This document shows, one piece after another, positions 41,938 to 50,479 of a stretch of 64,000 bases of DNA. Source of the DNA: Pandoraea anhela (GTDB taxonomy: Bacteria; Pseudomonadota; Gammaproteobacteria; Burkholderiales; Burkholderiaceae). The DNA lies in assembly GCF_902459655.1 (NCBI RefSeq), contig NZ_CABPSB010000001.1, positions 1 to 64,000 on the forward strand. Reading direction: 5' to 3'. The notes below the pieces were generated by a model. The model saw nothing but the letters and a program-made list of their open reading frames with translations. It ran no database searches and had not been told where the DNA came from. Made by a program: the position numbers and the translations under genes. The stretch's first letter is position 1, and each line of letters opens with the position of its first letter.

Positions 41938-42900
41938 CTACGCGTCACGCGGCGCGACGGTCGTGCGCGACGTGTAGCCGATGATCTCCGGCTGGCATAT
42001 GTATTCGAGCACCCAGGTCTTGAAGCGCTCCAGCATCTCCGCGTTCTTCGGATCGCGCTTGTAGTACAGAAAGAAGCGCGGGCTGCGCTCGAGCGTCAGC
42101 CCTTTGAGCAGATTCACGCCCAGCGGTGCGACGAGGTTGCCTGCCTTGATCTGGTCGATTGCGTCGAGATAGGAGATAAAACCGATCCCGAGACCCGCCA
42201 TCACGGCTTCGAGCATGGCGTCGTGCGTGTGCAGCTTGAGGGCGGGCTGCGCCACGGTGTACGGCAGGCCAAGCAGCGCCAGGGTGTCCTGCCACAGCGA
42301 ATTGTCCGTGAGCGGCAGCACAAGACTATGGCGCAGCAGGTCGTCCGGGGCATCGATCGGCTGGCGCGCCAGCAGCGAGGGCGCCGCCACCAGTACCTTC
42401 AGATCCTCGATCAAGGGAATTTCCTCGAGCTCGCCCTGCTCGCCGTAGCCCCAATGAATGGCGGCATCGACCCCCTGATGGTCGTCGAGATCGACCAGCT
42501 CGACGCCCACCGACATGCGCAGTTCCAGATCCGGATACTGCGCCGTGAAGTTGCCGAGGTGGCGAACGAGGTAGTGCGTTGCGAAATACGGGCTGACATG
42601 CAAGTAGAGGCTTTGGCGCGAGGCTTCGCGTCTGACCGCATTAATGCCGGCGGCGAACTGCTCGAAGCCCCGCTCGATGGGCTCGTACAACTGGCGGGCG
42701 GCCTCCGTCGGGGCCAGGCTGCGCGCCGTGCGCTCGAACAGCTCGGTGCCGAGCGACGATTCCAGAATCTTGAGCTGCTGGCTGACCGCCTGCGGCGTCA
42801 GGCACAGCTCGTCGGCAGCTTGCCGGATCGATCCGCGTCGGTAGATGGCTTCGAAGATGCGGAGGGTATTGAGAGGCGGCAGGCGAAAACGCATTGGCAT
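41938..42900 (-). CDS. LysR-family regulator (GcvA-like)
   Basis: A 320-residue LysR regulator of the GcvA type. The N-terminus PPLNTLRIFEAIYRRGSIRQAADEL with TPQAVSQQLKILESSLGTELF is followed by an effector domain with YLHVSPYFATHYLVRHLGNF and VDAAIHWGYGE. The ATG at 42900 is used; 42894 is a close alternative. It lies downstream of the hyuA-hyuB-MFS-aldolase genes on the same strand, about 175 bp after the aldolase, and is the probable regulator of that locus. No divergent promoter is adjacent. Confidence 0.9.
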   Translation of the reverse strand: MPMRFRLPPLNTLRIFEAIYRRGSIRQAADELCLTPQAVSQQLKILESSLGTELFERTARSLAPTEAARQLYEPIERGFEQFAAGINAVRREASRQSLYLHVSPYFATHYLVRHLGNFTAQYPDLELRMSVGVELVDLDDHQGVDAAIHWGYGEQGELEEIPLIEDLKVLVAAPSLLARQPIDAPDDLLRHSLVLPLTDNSLWQDTLALLGLPYTVAQPALKLHTHDAMLEAVMAGLGIGFISYLDAIDQIKAGNLVAPLGVNLLKGLTLERSPRFFLYYKRDPKNAEMLERFKTWVLEYICQPEIIGYTSRTTVAPRDA

Positions 42901-43074
42901 TGTGTGCAACCCGGGGTTGTGCGCTGCACACCGGGCGGACGCACCGCAGCGCCGTCCGCGCGACATGGGGCGCCAACCCGTTCCGGGCGGCATCGTGGCA
43001 CGGATCAAGTCCTTCTTGTACCAAGCCGAAATACCGCCGTAAATATAGTGTTCAACCCGACTCGGCGCCGGTGT

Positions 43075-43857
43075 TCAGCATCGATACTGCGCCCCATCGC
43101 GCTCCAGCAGGCGCAGCAATGCCGTCCACTCCCGATCGAGATGCACCGTATCCAGGCAGGCATAGTCGTCGTGCTGGCGTGCCGCATGCTCGCACACCTC
43201 GGGCGACGGAATGACGAGCGCCTGCCCTGCCGACAGCGTCGCGACCTGAATTTCGCACGCCCGGTTCAGATAGAACATGCGCGTGAAGGCCTCGGCCACC
43301 GAGCGGCCGGTCGTCAACAGGCCATGGTTGCGCAGGATCAGATAGTCGTGCGACCCCATCGATTGCACAATGCGGGCGCGCTCGTCGAGTTCGAGCGAGA
43401 TACCCTCGTAATCGTGATACGCCACGCGGTTGTGAAACTGCATGCTGATCTGGTTGAGCGGCAACAGCCCGCACTTCATTGCCGCGACGGCCATTCCCGC
43501 CGTGGTATGCAGATGCACCACGCATTCCACGTCGTGCCGCGCCATATGCAGCGCACTGTGGATCGTGAAGCCTGCGGCGTTGACGTCGAAACGGTCGTCG
43601 TCGACCGCACGCCCGTCGACGTCGATCTTGACCAGACTCGACGCCGTGATCTCGTCGAAGAACCAGCCATGCGGATTGATGAGGAACTGATCGGTCGTGT
43701 CGGGCACGCGCGCCGAGATGTGGGTGTAGATCAGGTCGGTCAGGCCGAAACGCGCCGCCAGGCGGTAGGCTGCGGCAACCTGAACGCGCGTGTCCCATTC
43801 CTCGGCGGACAGGTTGCGAGGACGGCGGTTGATATGCGGGTCTGTGGTCGAAATCAT
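43075..43857 (-). CDS. Class II aldolase/adducin family protein
   Basis: A 260-residue zinc-dependent aldolase-like protein (FucA/AraD fold). Signs are TDLIYTHISARVP, the substrate loop INPHGWFFDEITASSLVKID, the metal-binding pair in ECVVHLHTTAGMAVA, and the third His in LILRNHGLLTTG. The ATG at 43857 is chosen. It lies downstream of the MFS gene in the hyu cluster and may cleave or epimerise a hydroxylated product. Family members include decarboxylases and aldolases, so the exact reaction is open. Confidence 0.9.
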   Translation of the reverse strand: MISTTDPHINRRPRNLSAEEWDTRVQVAAAYRLAARFGLTDLIYTHISARVPDTTDQFLINPHGWFFDEITASSLVKIDVDGRAVDDDRFDVNAAGFTIHSALHMARHDVECVVHLHTTAGMAVAAMKCGLLPLNQISMQFHNRVAYHDYEGISLELDERARIVQSMGSHDYLILRNHGLLTTGRSVAEAFTRMFYLNRACEIQVATLSAGQALVIPSPEVCEHAARQHDDYACLDTVHLDREWTALLRLLERDGAQYRC

Positions 43858-43914
43858 GGGGCGGGTGCGTATCACGCTAAAGCGGGAGGGGAGAAACAGC
43901 AGCAGAAACTAGGT

Positions 43915-43943
43915 GGGACGGCGCCGGGCGCAGGCGCCGTCCC
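43915..43943 (-). terminator. Hairpin between MFS and aldolase genes
   Basis: An 11-bp perfect stem GGGACGGCGCC (43915-43925) pairs with 43933-43943 around a seven-base loop, 13 bases past the MFS stop. It may reduce read-through into the aldolase gene or protect the upstream mRNA. Confidence 0.6.
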
Positions 43944-43956
43944 CGTGCGGCAGCGC

Positions 43957-45339
43957 TCAGTTGGGCAAGTCGCCGCGCATCGGCGCGCCGGTGCGGTCAG
44001 GACTCGTCACGAGCGCCAGCGCACCCACCACGGCCGCCGCGATCAGGTAGTAGGCCGGCACGAAGTTACTGCCGGTACGCTGGATCAGCCACGCGTTGAT
44101 CATCGGCGCGGTGCCGGCGAACAAGGCGACCGACACGTTGTAGCTCAGCGCCATGCCCTTGAAGCGGACGCTGGCGTCGAACAGCGCGGGGATCTTCGAG
44201 TAGACGCACGACAGCAGCGCGGCCAGACTCAGGTTGAGGACACCGAGCGCCAGAATGCGGGTGCCGGCGGTGCCGTCGGTCAGCATGTGGAAGCACGGCA
44301 CAGCGCACACGCCCACGAGCAGCGTGCCGATCAGCATCATGCGTTTGCGTCCGATGCGATCGGCGATCACCCCCAGAATCGGGATCATGCAGATCAGGAA
44401 CAACTGCGGTCCGAGCGTCAGGCGAAAGCCGGTGGATACGTCGAGTTTGAGCGCGCTGACCAGATACGTCGGCAGGTAGGTCACGACGACGAACAACGTC
44501 ACGTTGGTTACGATGATGATGCCGCTCGATTGCAGCAGCGCCGGCACATGCGTGTCGAACAATTCGCGCCAGCCGGCGACCTCGCGATGCTCGTGCGCCT
44601 GGCGCATCGCTTCGAAAGCGGGCGTCTCTTCCAGGTAATGCCGGATGTAGAGCCCGATCGCGCCCAACGGCAGCGCCAGCAGGAAAGGCAACCGCCATGC
44701 CCAGCCCTGAATCTGGTCGACCGTGAAAAAGAGAGCCAGCACCGCCGAGATCGACGCGCCGAAGAAAAACCCGCCCATGCAGCCCACTTCGATCCAGCTC
44801 GTGAGTGCCGTGCGATTGCGGTCGCGACAGTATTCCGCCACGAAGATCGCCGCCCCGCTGGCCTCCCCGCCTGCGGAAATCCCTTGCGCGAGACGCATCA
44901 GTACCAGCAAGACGGGGGCAGCCAGACCGATGGTGCCGTAGGACGGAATGAGCCCGATGGCAAATGTCGCGAACGCCATCATCACGATGGTGACGGTGAG
45001 GACTTGTTTGCGGCCGTAGCGATCGCCCAGCGAGCCGAACACGATGCCGCCGAACGGCCTTGCGAAGAACGCGATGGCGAATGCGGCCAGCGATGCGATC
45101 AGTTGAACGCTGGGGTCGCCGGTGGGGAAAAACACCTTGCCGAGCACGGCGGCCAGATAGCCGTACACGGAGAATTCGAACCATTCGACGAAGCTGCCGA
45201 CCACCGAGGCCAGCACGACGCGATTGAGTTCACCTTCGCCCACCTTGCGCATGCCGCTGTCATGCGGCTCGGGGCGTGCGTGATTGGCCGGGCGCGGATC
45301 GTGCAGCGCGTCGGAAGGGGCCAGAGCATTGATTTCCAT
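43957..45339 (-). CDS. MFS metabolite:proton symporter (ProP/KgtP type)
   Basis: A 460-residue, 12-helix major facilitator of the metabolite:H+ symporter family. Family motifs are FEFSVYGYLAAVLGKVFFP in helix 1, RPFGGIVFGSLGDRYGRKQVL in loop 2-3, and RLAQGISAGGEASGAAIFVAEY in helix 4. The RIGRKRMMLIG copy appears in the second half. It follows hyuB after 164 bp on the same strand and so probably imports the substrate handled by HyuA/HyuB. The start ATG is at 45339. Confidence 0.93.
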   Translation of the reverse strand: MEINALAPSDALHDPRPANHARPEPHDSGMRKVGEGELNRVVLASVVGSFVEWFEFSVYGYLAAVLGKVFFPTGDPSVQLIASLAAFAIAFFARPFGGIVFGSLGDRYGRKQVLTVTIVMMAFATFAIGLIPSYGTIGLAAPVLLVLMRLAQGISAGGEASGAAIFVAEYCRDRNRTALTSWIEVGCMGGFFFGASISAVLALFFTVDQIQGWAWRLPFLLALPLGAIGLYIRHYLEETPAFEAMRQAHEHREVAGWRELFDTHVPALLQSSGIIIVTNVTLFVVVTYLPTYLVSALKLDVSTGFRLTLGPQLFLICMIPILGVIADRIGRKRMMLIGTLLVGVCAVPCFHMLTDGTAGTRILALGVLNLSLAALLSCVYSKIPALFDASVRFKGMALSYNVSVALFAGTAPMINAWLIQRTGSNFVPAYYLIAAAVVGALALVTSPDRTGAPMRGDLPN

Positions 45340-45473
45340 GGTCGTAGCGTGTCCAGCGTCAGTGGGGAAAGGGAGACGAGATCCGAAATGGCGCGTCGGC
45401 TCGTCATGTTGTCGATGTGGGCCGTCGGGGGAAATGCGCCGCTCGGAGGGGGCTGCATCATCGGTACGATGCG

Positions 45474-45490
45474 GCCCCCCGCGCGGGGGC
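45474..45490 (-). terminator. Short GC hairpin after hyuB
   Basis: A 6-bp GCCCCC/GGGGGC stem with loop CGCGC, fourteen bases past the hyuB stop. It is short and without U tract, so its role is uncertain. Confidence 0.3.
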
Positions 45491-45503
45491 GTCCTCCCGT
45501 CGG

Positions 45504-47201
45504 TCAGACGGTCGAGGTCGAGGTCGAGGTTGGCGTTGGGGTTGCCGCCGTGTCGAAGGCATGGGGGTATGCCTTCGTCGCCTGCGTCAGACTGAGGTAG
45601 CCGGCCGCCACATCGCGTCGAACCAGCGCCTCTGCCCGCTCGGCCGCCTGGCCGTTACCGCCGCCGCCCGGCAAGTCCAGAACGAGACGCCGTCCCGCCG
45701 GCATCGGCTGCTTGCCCTTGCCGCGAAGCGTCGTGCCGTCGTCGAGCGCAACACGCCCAGCCGCGCCGGCGCCGCCGCCGTTGTGGCCGCGTGCCGGATG
45801 GTCCACCCGATCGAACATCGCATTGAGACTGAAGCGGTAGCCTTCGCGCGCGCCGATCTCGATGTGCTGCCCGAGCCCGCCGCGCCAGCGCCCGACGCCT
45901 GCCGAGTCGGGGCGAAGTTCCTTGCGCCAGATGACGATGGGACCGACGCTTTCCGTCACCTCGACCGACATTGCATGCACACCGCTCGGGAAGGCCGTCG
46001 CGCTCATGCCGTCGCGATTCGGGCGCGCGCCCGTGCCCCCGGTGTTGAACATCAGCACCTCGAACTGGCGATGACGTGTCTCGTCGGTCACGCCTTCGAA
46101 GCGCATCTGCAAATTCCACAGTGCACTGGCCCCTTCGGCCGGCACCACGTCCGGGCATAGCGGCTGAAGTGCGCCCAGAATGACGTCCGGAATCAGGTGG
46201 CCGAGCACGTGACGCACGGACACCGGGCACGGCCGCGGCGCATTGAGGATGCAACCCTCGGGCGCGGTGATCTCGAACGGCAGCAGCGAGCCCCAATTGT
46301 TTGGAATTTCCGGCGCAATGGCGCATTTGAGCGCGTAGCACGCATACGCCTTGGTATAGGTCAGCGGCACGTTGATGCCATAGCGGCTGGTTCCCGACGT
46401 GCCCGCGAAGTCGGCACGCAGCGTGTCGCCGTCCGCTTGCACGCACACACGCATCGTCACCGGGCTTTCGTAGCCATCGACGGTCATCTCGTAGCGCTGC
46501 GCGGCGTTGCGAATCGCGGCGATACGTTCGCGCGTCGCCCGTTCGCTGTGCGCGAAGATGAACTCGGCGAGCGTTTCCAGATCGGCCAGCGCGAACTCGT
46601 CGAGCATCGATTGCAGCCGGCGGCGTCCGGTGTCGTTGCACGCGGCCAGCGACTGGAAGTCGCCAACAACCTGATCGCGCTCACGTACGTTGGTGCGCAA
46701 GATCGCGATGAGGTCCTCGTTGAGTACGCCACGCTTGTACAGTTTCATGGGCGGCAGGCACAGACCTTCTTCGAACACGTCCCCCGCATCCGGGCCGAAG
46801 CCGCGCCCGCCGATGTCGACCACGTGCGCGGTCGACGCAAAGTATCCGATCAGGCGCCCGGCCCGAAACACCGGTGTGACGACCGTGATGTCGTGCAGGT
46901 GTCCTGTGCCCATCCAGGGATCGTTGGTGACGAGCACGTCGCCATCCTGCACGCCTGACTCGCCGAAGATGCGCACGAAATGCCCCACCGACTCGGCCAT
47001 GGAATTGACGTGCCCCGGCGTGCCCGTGACCGCCTGCGCGATCATGCGGCCCTTGCGATCGAAGACCCCGGCGGACAGGTCGCCGGCTTCGCGCACGCTG
47101 GTGCAAAATGCCGTGCGCATCAGCGTGACGGCCTGTTCTTCGACGACCGAGATCAGGCGGTTCCACATGATCTGGTGATGTACGGCAATGGCCTGGCTCA
47201 T
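45504..47201 (-). CDS. hyuB: Hydantoinase B / oxoprolinase subunit (HyuB)
   Basis: A 565-residue HyuB-family subunit. Conserved blocks include LMRTAFCTSVREAGDLSAGVFDRKGRMIAQ, TPGHVNSMAESV, VLVTNDPWMGTGHLHDITVVTPVF and VGPIVIWRKELRPDSAGVGRWRGGLGQ. With HyuA it forms an ATP-dependent hydantoinase/oxoprolinase-type amidohydrolase. Its ATG overlaps the hyuA stop by four bases. The C-terminus ends in a TPTPTSTSTSTV tail encoded by a GTCGAG hexamer repeat, unlike family members, and may vary in length. Downstream are an MFS transporter and an aldolase. Confidence 0.92.
   Translation of the reverse strand: MSQAIAVHHQIMWNRLISVVEEQAVTLMRTAFCTSVREAGDLSAGVFDRKGRMIAQAVTGTPGHVNSMAESVGHFVRIFGESGVQDGDVLVTNDPWMGTGHLHDITVVTPVFRAGRLIGYFASTAHVVDIGGRGFGPDAGDVFEEGLCLPPMKLYKRGVLNEDLIAILRTNVRERDQVVGDFQSLAACNDTGRRRLQSMLDEFALADLETLAEFIFAHSERATRERIAAIRNAAQRYEMTVDGYESPVTMRVCVQADGDTLRADFAGTSGTSRYGINVPLTYTKAYACYALKCAIAPEIPNNWGSLLPFEITAPEGCILNAPRPCPVSVRHVLGHLIPDVILGALQPLCPDVVPAEGASALWNLQMRFEGVTDETRHRQFEVLMFNTGGTGARPNRDGMSATAFPSGVHAMSVEVTESVGPIVIWRKELRPDSAGVGRWRGGLGQHIEIGAREGYRFSLNAMFDRVDHPARGHNGGGAGAAGRVALDDGTTLRGKGKQPMPAGRRLVLDLPGGGGNGQAAERAEALVRRDVAAGYLSLTQATKAYPHAFDTAATPTPTSTSTSTV
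45511..45528. repeat. (GTCGAG)3 repeat in the hyuB 3' end
   Basis: Three perfect GTCGAG copies followed by degenerate GTTGGC-type units encode the Thr/Ser/Pro tail of HyuB on the minus strand. Length change would keep the frame. Confidence 0.7.
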
Positions 47202-49372
47202 TTCACGGCTCCTTCGACTTCGATTTCACGTACGGCGTGCAACGCGCCGGTGGGGGCGCCTTCGCGGCATTCGACCAGCAGGCAATCGTCCTGTTGGCGG
47301 GTGACCCGGTAATCCGGGCTGACATAGGTGGATGTTTCGCGCTCGACGACGATCAGTGGACCGTCGATGGCCACCCCGTGCGGCAAGGTGTCTCGCGAAT
47401 GGATGGCGCAGCGATGGGGCCGCCCCGATTTCGCGTCGAACACGTCGCGCCAGCTCAGCGGCTCGACTTGCGCTTTGGCGGTGCCGGAGGCTGTGGAGGC
47501 GGTAGACGCTGTAGGGGCAGGTGCGGCCACCACGGCCGGCATGGGCGTGCGCAGCGACAACGACCAGCTCACCACTTCGACATCCAGCCCATCCACCTCA
47601 TGGCCGAACAAGGCGACGTAGGCTGCGACAAAGCGCTCGCGCAGCATCGCCGGACTGGTGGCGTCGAAACGCTGTGCGGCGACATCGATGGGGATCTCCC
47701 ACCCCTGCCCCGCGTAGCGCATATAGGCGCGCAGTTCATGAACGACGTCGCCGTCGTGGCCCGCGTCGCGCAGGAACGCACTGACCTCCGTTTCCATCTC
47801 GTCGAGCAGCGCATTGACCGTTGCCGGCTGGAATTCGCCCAGTCGCATCACGGCGCTGCGCAACGACTCATAGGAGAACGGCGCACGCAGGAACCCGATG
47901 GCCGACCCCACGCCCGCACCTGCCGGGACCAACAGACGGCGGATGCCGAGTTTTTCGCACAGCCGCACGGCATGCAGCGGCGCCGCGCCGCCATAGGCGA
48001 TCATCGTGTACTGCGCGAGATCGCGGCCGTTCTCCACGGCATGCATGCGCGCGGCGTTGGCCATGTTCTCGTCGACGACTTCGGCCACGGCGTAAGCGCC
48101 CTGCACTGCGTCACCGCCCAGCGGGCCGGCCACATCGTGCGCCATCGCGGCGACCGATGCATTGCGATCGAGGCGCATGCTGCCGCCGGCGAAACGTTCC
48201 GGATCGAGTTTGCCCAGCAGCAGGTCGGCGTCTGTCACCGTCGGGCGTTGTCCCCCCCGGCCGTAACACGCCGGTCCCGGTTCCGATGCCGCGCTCTCCG
48301 GTCCGACACGCACCTGACGCAGATTGTCCACATGGGCAATCGAGCCACCGCCTGCGCCGATCTCCACCATCTCGATCACGGGAATCGAGATCGGCATGCC
48401 GCTGCCCTTCTTGAAGCGATACGTGCGGGCCACCTCGAAGACGCGCGCCGTTTTCGGCGTGTGGTGTTCGATCAGGCAGATCTTGGCCGTGGTGCCCCCC
48501 ATGTCGAACGACACCACGTTCTCCTCGCCGTAGCGTGCGGCGACGTCGCTCGCATAGATCGCGCCGCCTGCTGGGCCGGATTCGAGCAGGCGCACCGGGA
48601 ACGCCGAGGCGCTGCCCAGCGAGATGAGCCCCCCGCCCGAGTGGATGAGGTATAGCGGGCATGTCATGCCCGCCTCGGCCAAGGCGCCCGACAGACGGTT
48701 CAGATACGACGACATCAGCGGCTTGACGTACGCGTTGGCGCACACCGTATTGAAACGCTCGAACTCGCGGATCTGGGGCGAGACTTCGCACGACAGCGAG
48801 ATCGACAGGTCAGGCAGCGCCTGCGCGATGCGCTCGCGTACGGCGCGTTCATGCGCGCCGTTGCGATAGGCGTGCATCAGTCCGATGGCAACGCTCTCGA
48901 ACCGGCCATCCCGCAACTGCTCGATCACGGCATCGACATCGGTCATCGACAGCGGCGCCAGTTCGTCGCCGTTGGCGTCCAGGCGGCCCGCCACGGTGAA
49001 GCGGTCCTGACGGGCGATCAGCGGCGGGGGCAGTTCAATGCCCAGGTCGTACTGCTCGAAGCGACCTTCGGTGCGCATTTCGATGACATCGCGAAAGCCG
49101 GTCGAGGTGACGAAGGCGGTGCGCGCGCCACGGCGCTCGATCAAGGCGTTGGTGGCGAGCGTCGTGCCGTGAATGATGGTGCCGATGTCGGCCATGGCGA
49201 TGCCCGCCTCGCGTGCGGCGGCCTGCAGACCTGCCACGATGGCCCGCTCGGGCTGCGTGTAGTCGGTCAGGACTTTGGCGGTGTACAGGTGTGCGCCGCA
49301 TTCGAGCGCAACGTCGGTAAACGTTCCGCCGATATCGACGCCCGCACGGATGATTGTCTTGCTGTTATCCAT
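47198..49372 (-). CDS. hyuA: Hydantoinase A / oxoprolinase subunit (HyuA)
   Basis: A 724-residue HyuA-family protein with an actin-like ATPase fold. The phosphate-1 loop is RAGVDIGGTFTDVALE near the N-terminus, with later blocks IIHGTTLATNALIERRG, YLIHSGGGLISLGSASAFPVRLLESGPAGG and VSFDMGGTTAKICLIE. The ATG at 49372 places the nucleotide loop at residue 10 as usual; the longer frame to 49504 has no support. It is first in the hyuA-hyuB-MFS-aldolase cluster. It activates the amide for ring opening by HyuB. The exact substrate (hydantoin, oxoproline, acetone-like) is unknown. Confidence 0.93.
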   Translation of the reverse strand: MDNSKTIIRAGVDIGGTFTDVALECGAHLYTAKVLTDYTQPERAIVAGLQAAAREAGIAMADIGTIIHGTTLATNALIERRGARTAFVTSTGFRDVIEMRTEGRFEQYDLGIELPPPLIARQDRFTVAGRLDANGDELAPLSMTDVDAVIEQLRDGRFESVAIGLMHAYRNGAHERAVRERIAQALPDLSISLSCEVSPQIREFERFNTVCANAYVKPLMSSYLNRLSGALAEAGMTCPLYLIHSGGGLISLGSASAFPVRLLESGPAGGAIYASDVAARYGEENVVSFDMGGTTAKICLIEHHTPKTARVFEVARTYRFKKGSGMPISIPVIEMVEIGAGGGSIAHVDNLRQVRVGPESAASEPGPACYGRGGQRPTVTDADLLLGKLDPERFAGGSMRLDRNASVAAMAHDVAGPLGGDAVQGAYAVAEVVDENMANAARMHAVENGRDLAQYTMIAYGGAAPLHAVRLCEKLGIRRLLVPAGAGVGSAIGFLRAPFSYESLRSAVMRLGEFQPATVNALLDEMETEVSAFLRDAGHDGDVVHELRAYMRYAGQGWEIPIDVAAQRFDATSPAMLRERFVAAYVALFGHEVDGLDVEVVSWSLSLRTPMPAVVAAPAPTASTASTASGTAKAQVEPLSWRDVFDAKSGRPHRCAIHSRDTLPHGVAIDGPLIVVERETSTYVSPDYRVTRQQDDCLLVECREGAPTGALHAVREIEVEGAVK

Positions 49373-49410
49373 ATTTCGATGTCGTGCCCAGAGTGGACGG
49401 AAAGCCCCGT

Positions 49411-49426
49411 CGATCCGAGTGGATCG
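49411..49426. promoter_or_regulatory. Inverted repeat CGATCC-GAGT-GGATCG upstream of hyuA
   Basis: The perfect 6-bp arms lie about 40 bp upstream of the hyuA start. Another 9-bp inverted pair, ATATTTCGA (49371-49379) and TCGAAATAT (49442-49450), brackets it. The 346-bp gap to the next gene shows no other feature. Regulation by the LysR at 41938 is possible. Confidence 0.35.
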
Positions 49427-49718
49427 TGGTGGACTTCCCTTTCGAAATATGATCTGCGATGCCTCCCGGCACGCACAAACAAGAAATTTGATGCGCGAGA
49501 GCAAGCCTGACTAGGCCAGTGAAAACCCTTAGCCGTCGGCGTGCGGCGCAGCCATGGAGGGGCGATCACGACACATTGCCACGAAGATGCACAGATCTCG
49601 ACAGTGCCGCGCGCAATCCGCCGGTATCGTGCCGAACATGATTCGCCGCCGTTTTGCCCTGCGAACCGGGGCGATCCGGCGCCCCCTATCGCTGTGAAGC
49701 ATCTACGAGGCCTATCGA

Positions 49719-50285
49719 ATGCCGATGAATACGTGGAAGAAGTATTGGGATTTGCGCACCCGGGAGTGTCCCTGCGACGTGCACTTTGTCGAATGGCTGG
49801 AATCGGTGGGTCTGAGCGGCGCACGAATCTACCATTTCGGCACCGGAGGCCATCACCACGTCGGCGTGGAGTGCGCGCAGGCGCACTTGAACAACACCGT
49901 GCTGGGCATCACGGCGTCTGCGAAGGAGTACAAGTCGTACATCGATCTGGTCACGCGGCGACCGGAGATCAGCAAGACCTACGTCGCGTACTTCGGCGAC
50001 ATTTACACGAGCCATCCGGCGCTGCTGCCCATGTTCGACGTCGTCACCCTGTTCCACCTGTGTGAGTTCCGCGACGAGTCGAACAGCCGATACGGCGCGA
50101 TGACGGACGAATCGCTACTCGATCTCTTTGCGCGCCACATCGCGCCCCACGGGCATTTGCTGTTTTACAAAGGATCGTCGGCGTACCAGTTGGCGATGCC
50201 GATCATCGCCAACTGGTCGAAAGATCCGACCTTCGTCGAGATCGGCGACTTCAAGACGTTACGGATTTTTCAGCGGATTGGCTGA
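49719..50285 (+). CDS. Small Rossmann-like protein, possibly SAM methyltransferase-related
   Basis: A 188-residue protein. GARIYHFGTGGHHHVGVECAQ (about 33-53) looks like a glycine loop after a first strand, and a late MFDVVTLFHLCEF strand matches the motif IV region of methyltransferases, followed by HIAPHGHLLFYKGSS. The acidic residue at the end of strand 2 is not evident, so it may be a degenerate homolog. The start at ATG 49719 or 49725. It is a single gene between hyuA and mqo and ends before a strong bidirectional hairpin. Confidence 0.5.
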   Translation: MPMNTWKKYWDLRTRECPCDVHFVEWLESVGLSGARIYHFGTGGHHHVGVECAQAHLNNTVLGITASAKEYKSYIDLVTRRPEISKTYVAYFGDIYTSHPALLPMFDVVTLFHLCEFRDESNSRYGAMTDESLLDLFARHIAPHGHLLFYKGSSAYQLAMPIIANWSKDPTFVEIGDFKTLRIFQRIG

Positions 50286-50390
50286 TCCTGCAATCTCTCG
50301 ATCCGGTCGCGGCCATAAGGGGGGCGACCGCGTTCATATCATGCGTTACTCCCCGTTTTTCAGTCTCGTCAACGCGTCGATCATGCAAAC

Positions 50391-50426
50391 GAAAAGGGCT
50401 ACGAGACAATTCGTAGCCCTGCTTTT
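50391..50426. terminator. Bidirectional rho-independent terminator
   Basis: The perfect 10-bp stem AGGGCTACGA (50395-50404) pairs with TCGTAGCCCT (50411-50420) around GACAAT, flanked by AAAA on the left and GCTTTT on the right. It sits between the convergent methyltransferase-like gene and mqo and can serve both. Confidence 0.85.
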
Positions 50427-50479
50427 CTCGCGAAATATCCGGCGGCGCACCGGGGGTCAGCACGTGCGCCGCGCCGATC

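Noticed and set aside
42223-45600. 1125-codon open frame on the plus strand
   Set aside because: It is antisense to the LysR, aldolase and MFS genes and rich in Arg, His and Gln, a typical GC-driven shadow frame. The minus-strand genes have clear family motifs.
47237-48655. 472-codon plus-strand frame
   Set aside because: Antisense to hyuA, with the same Arg/His-rich composition and no motif.
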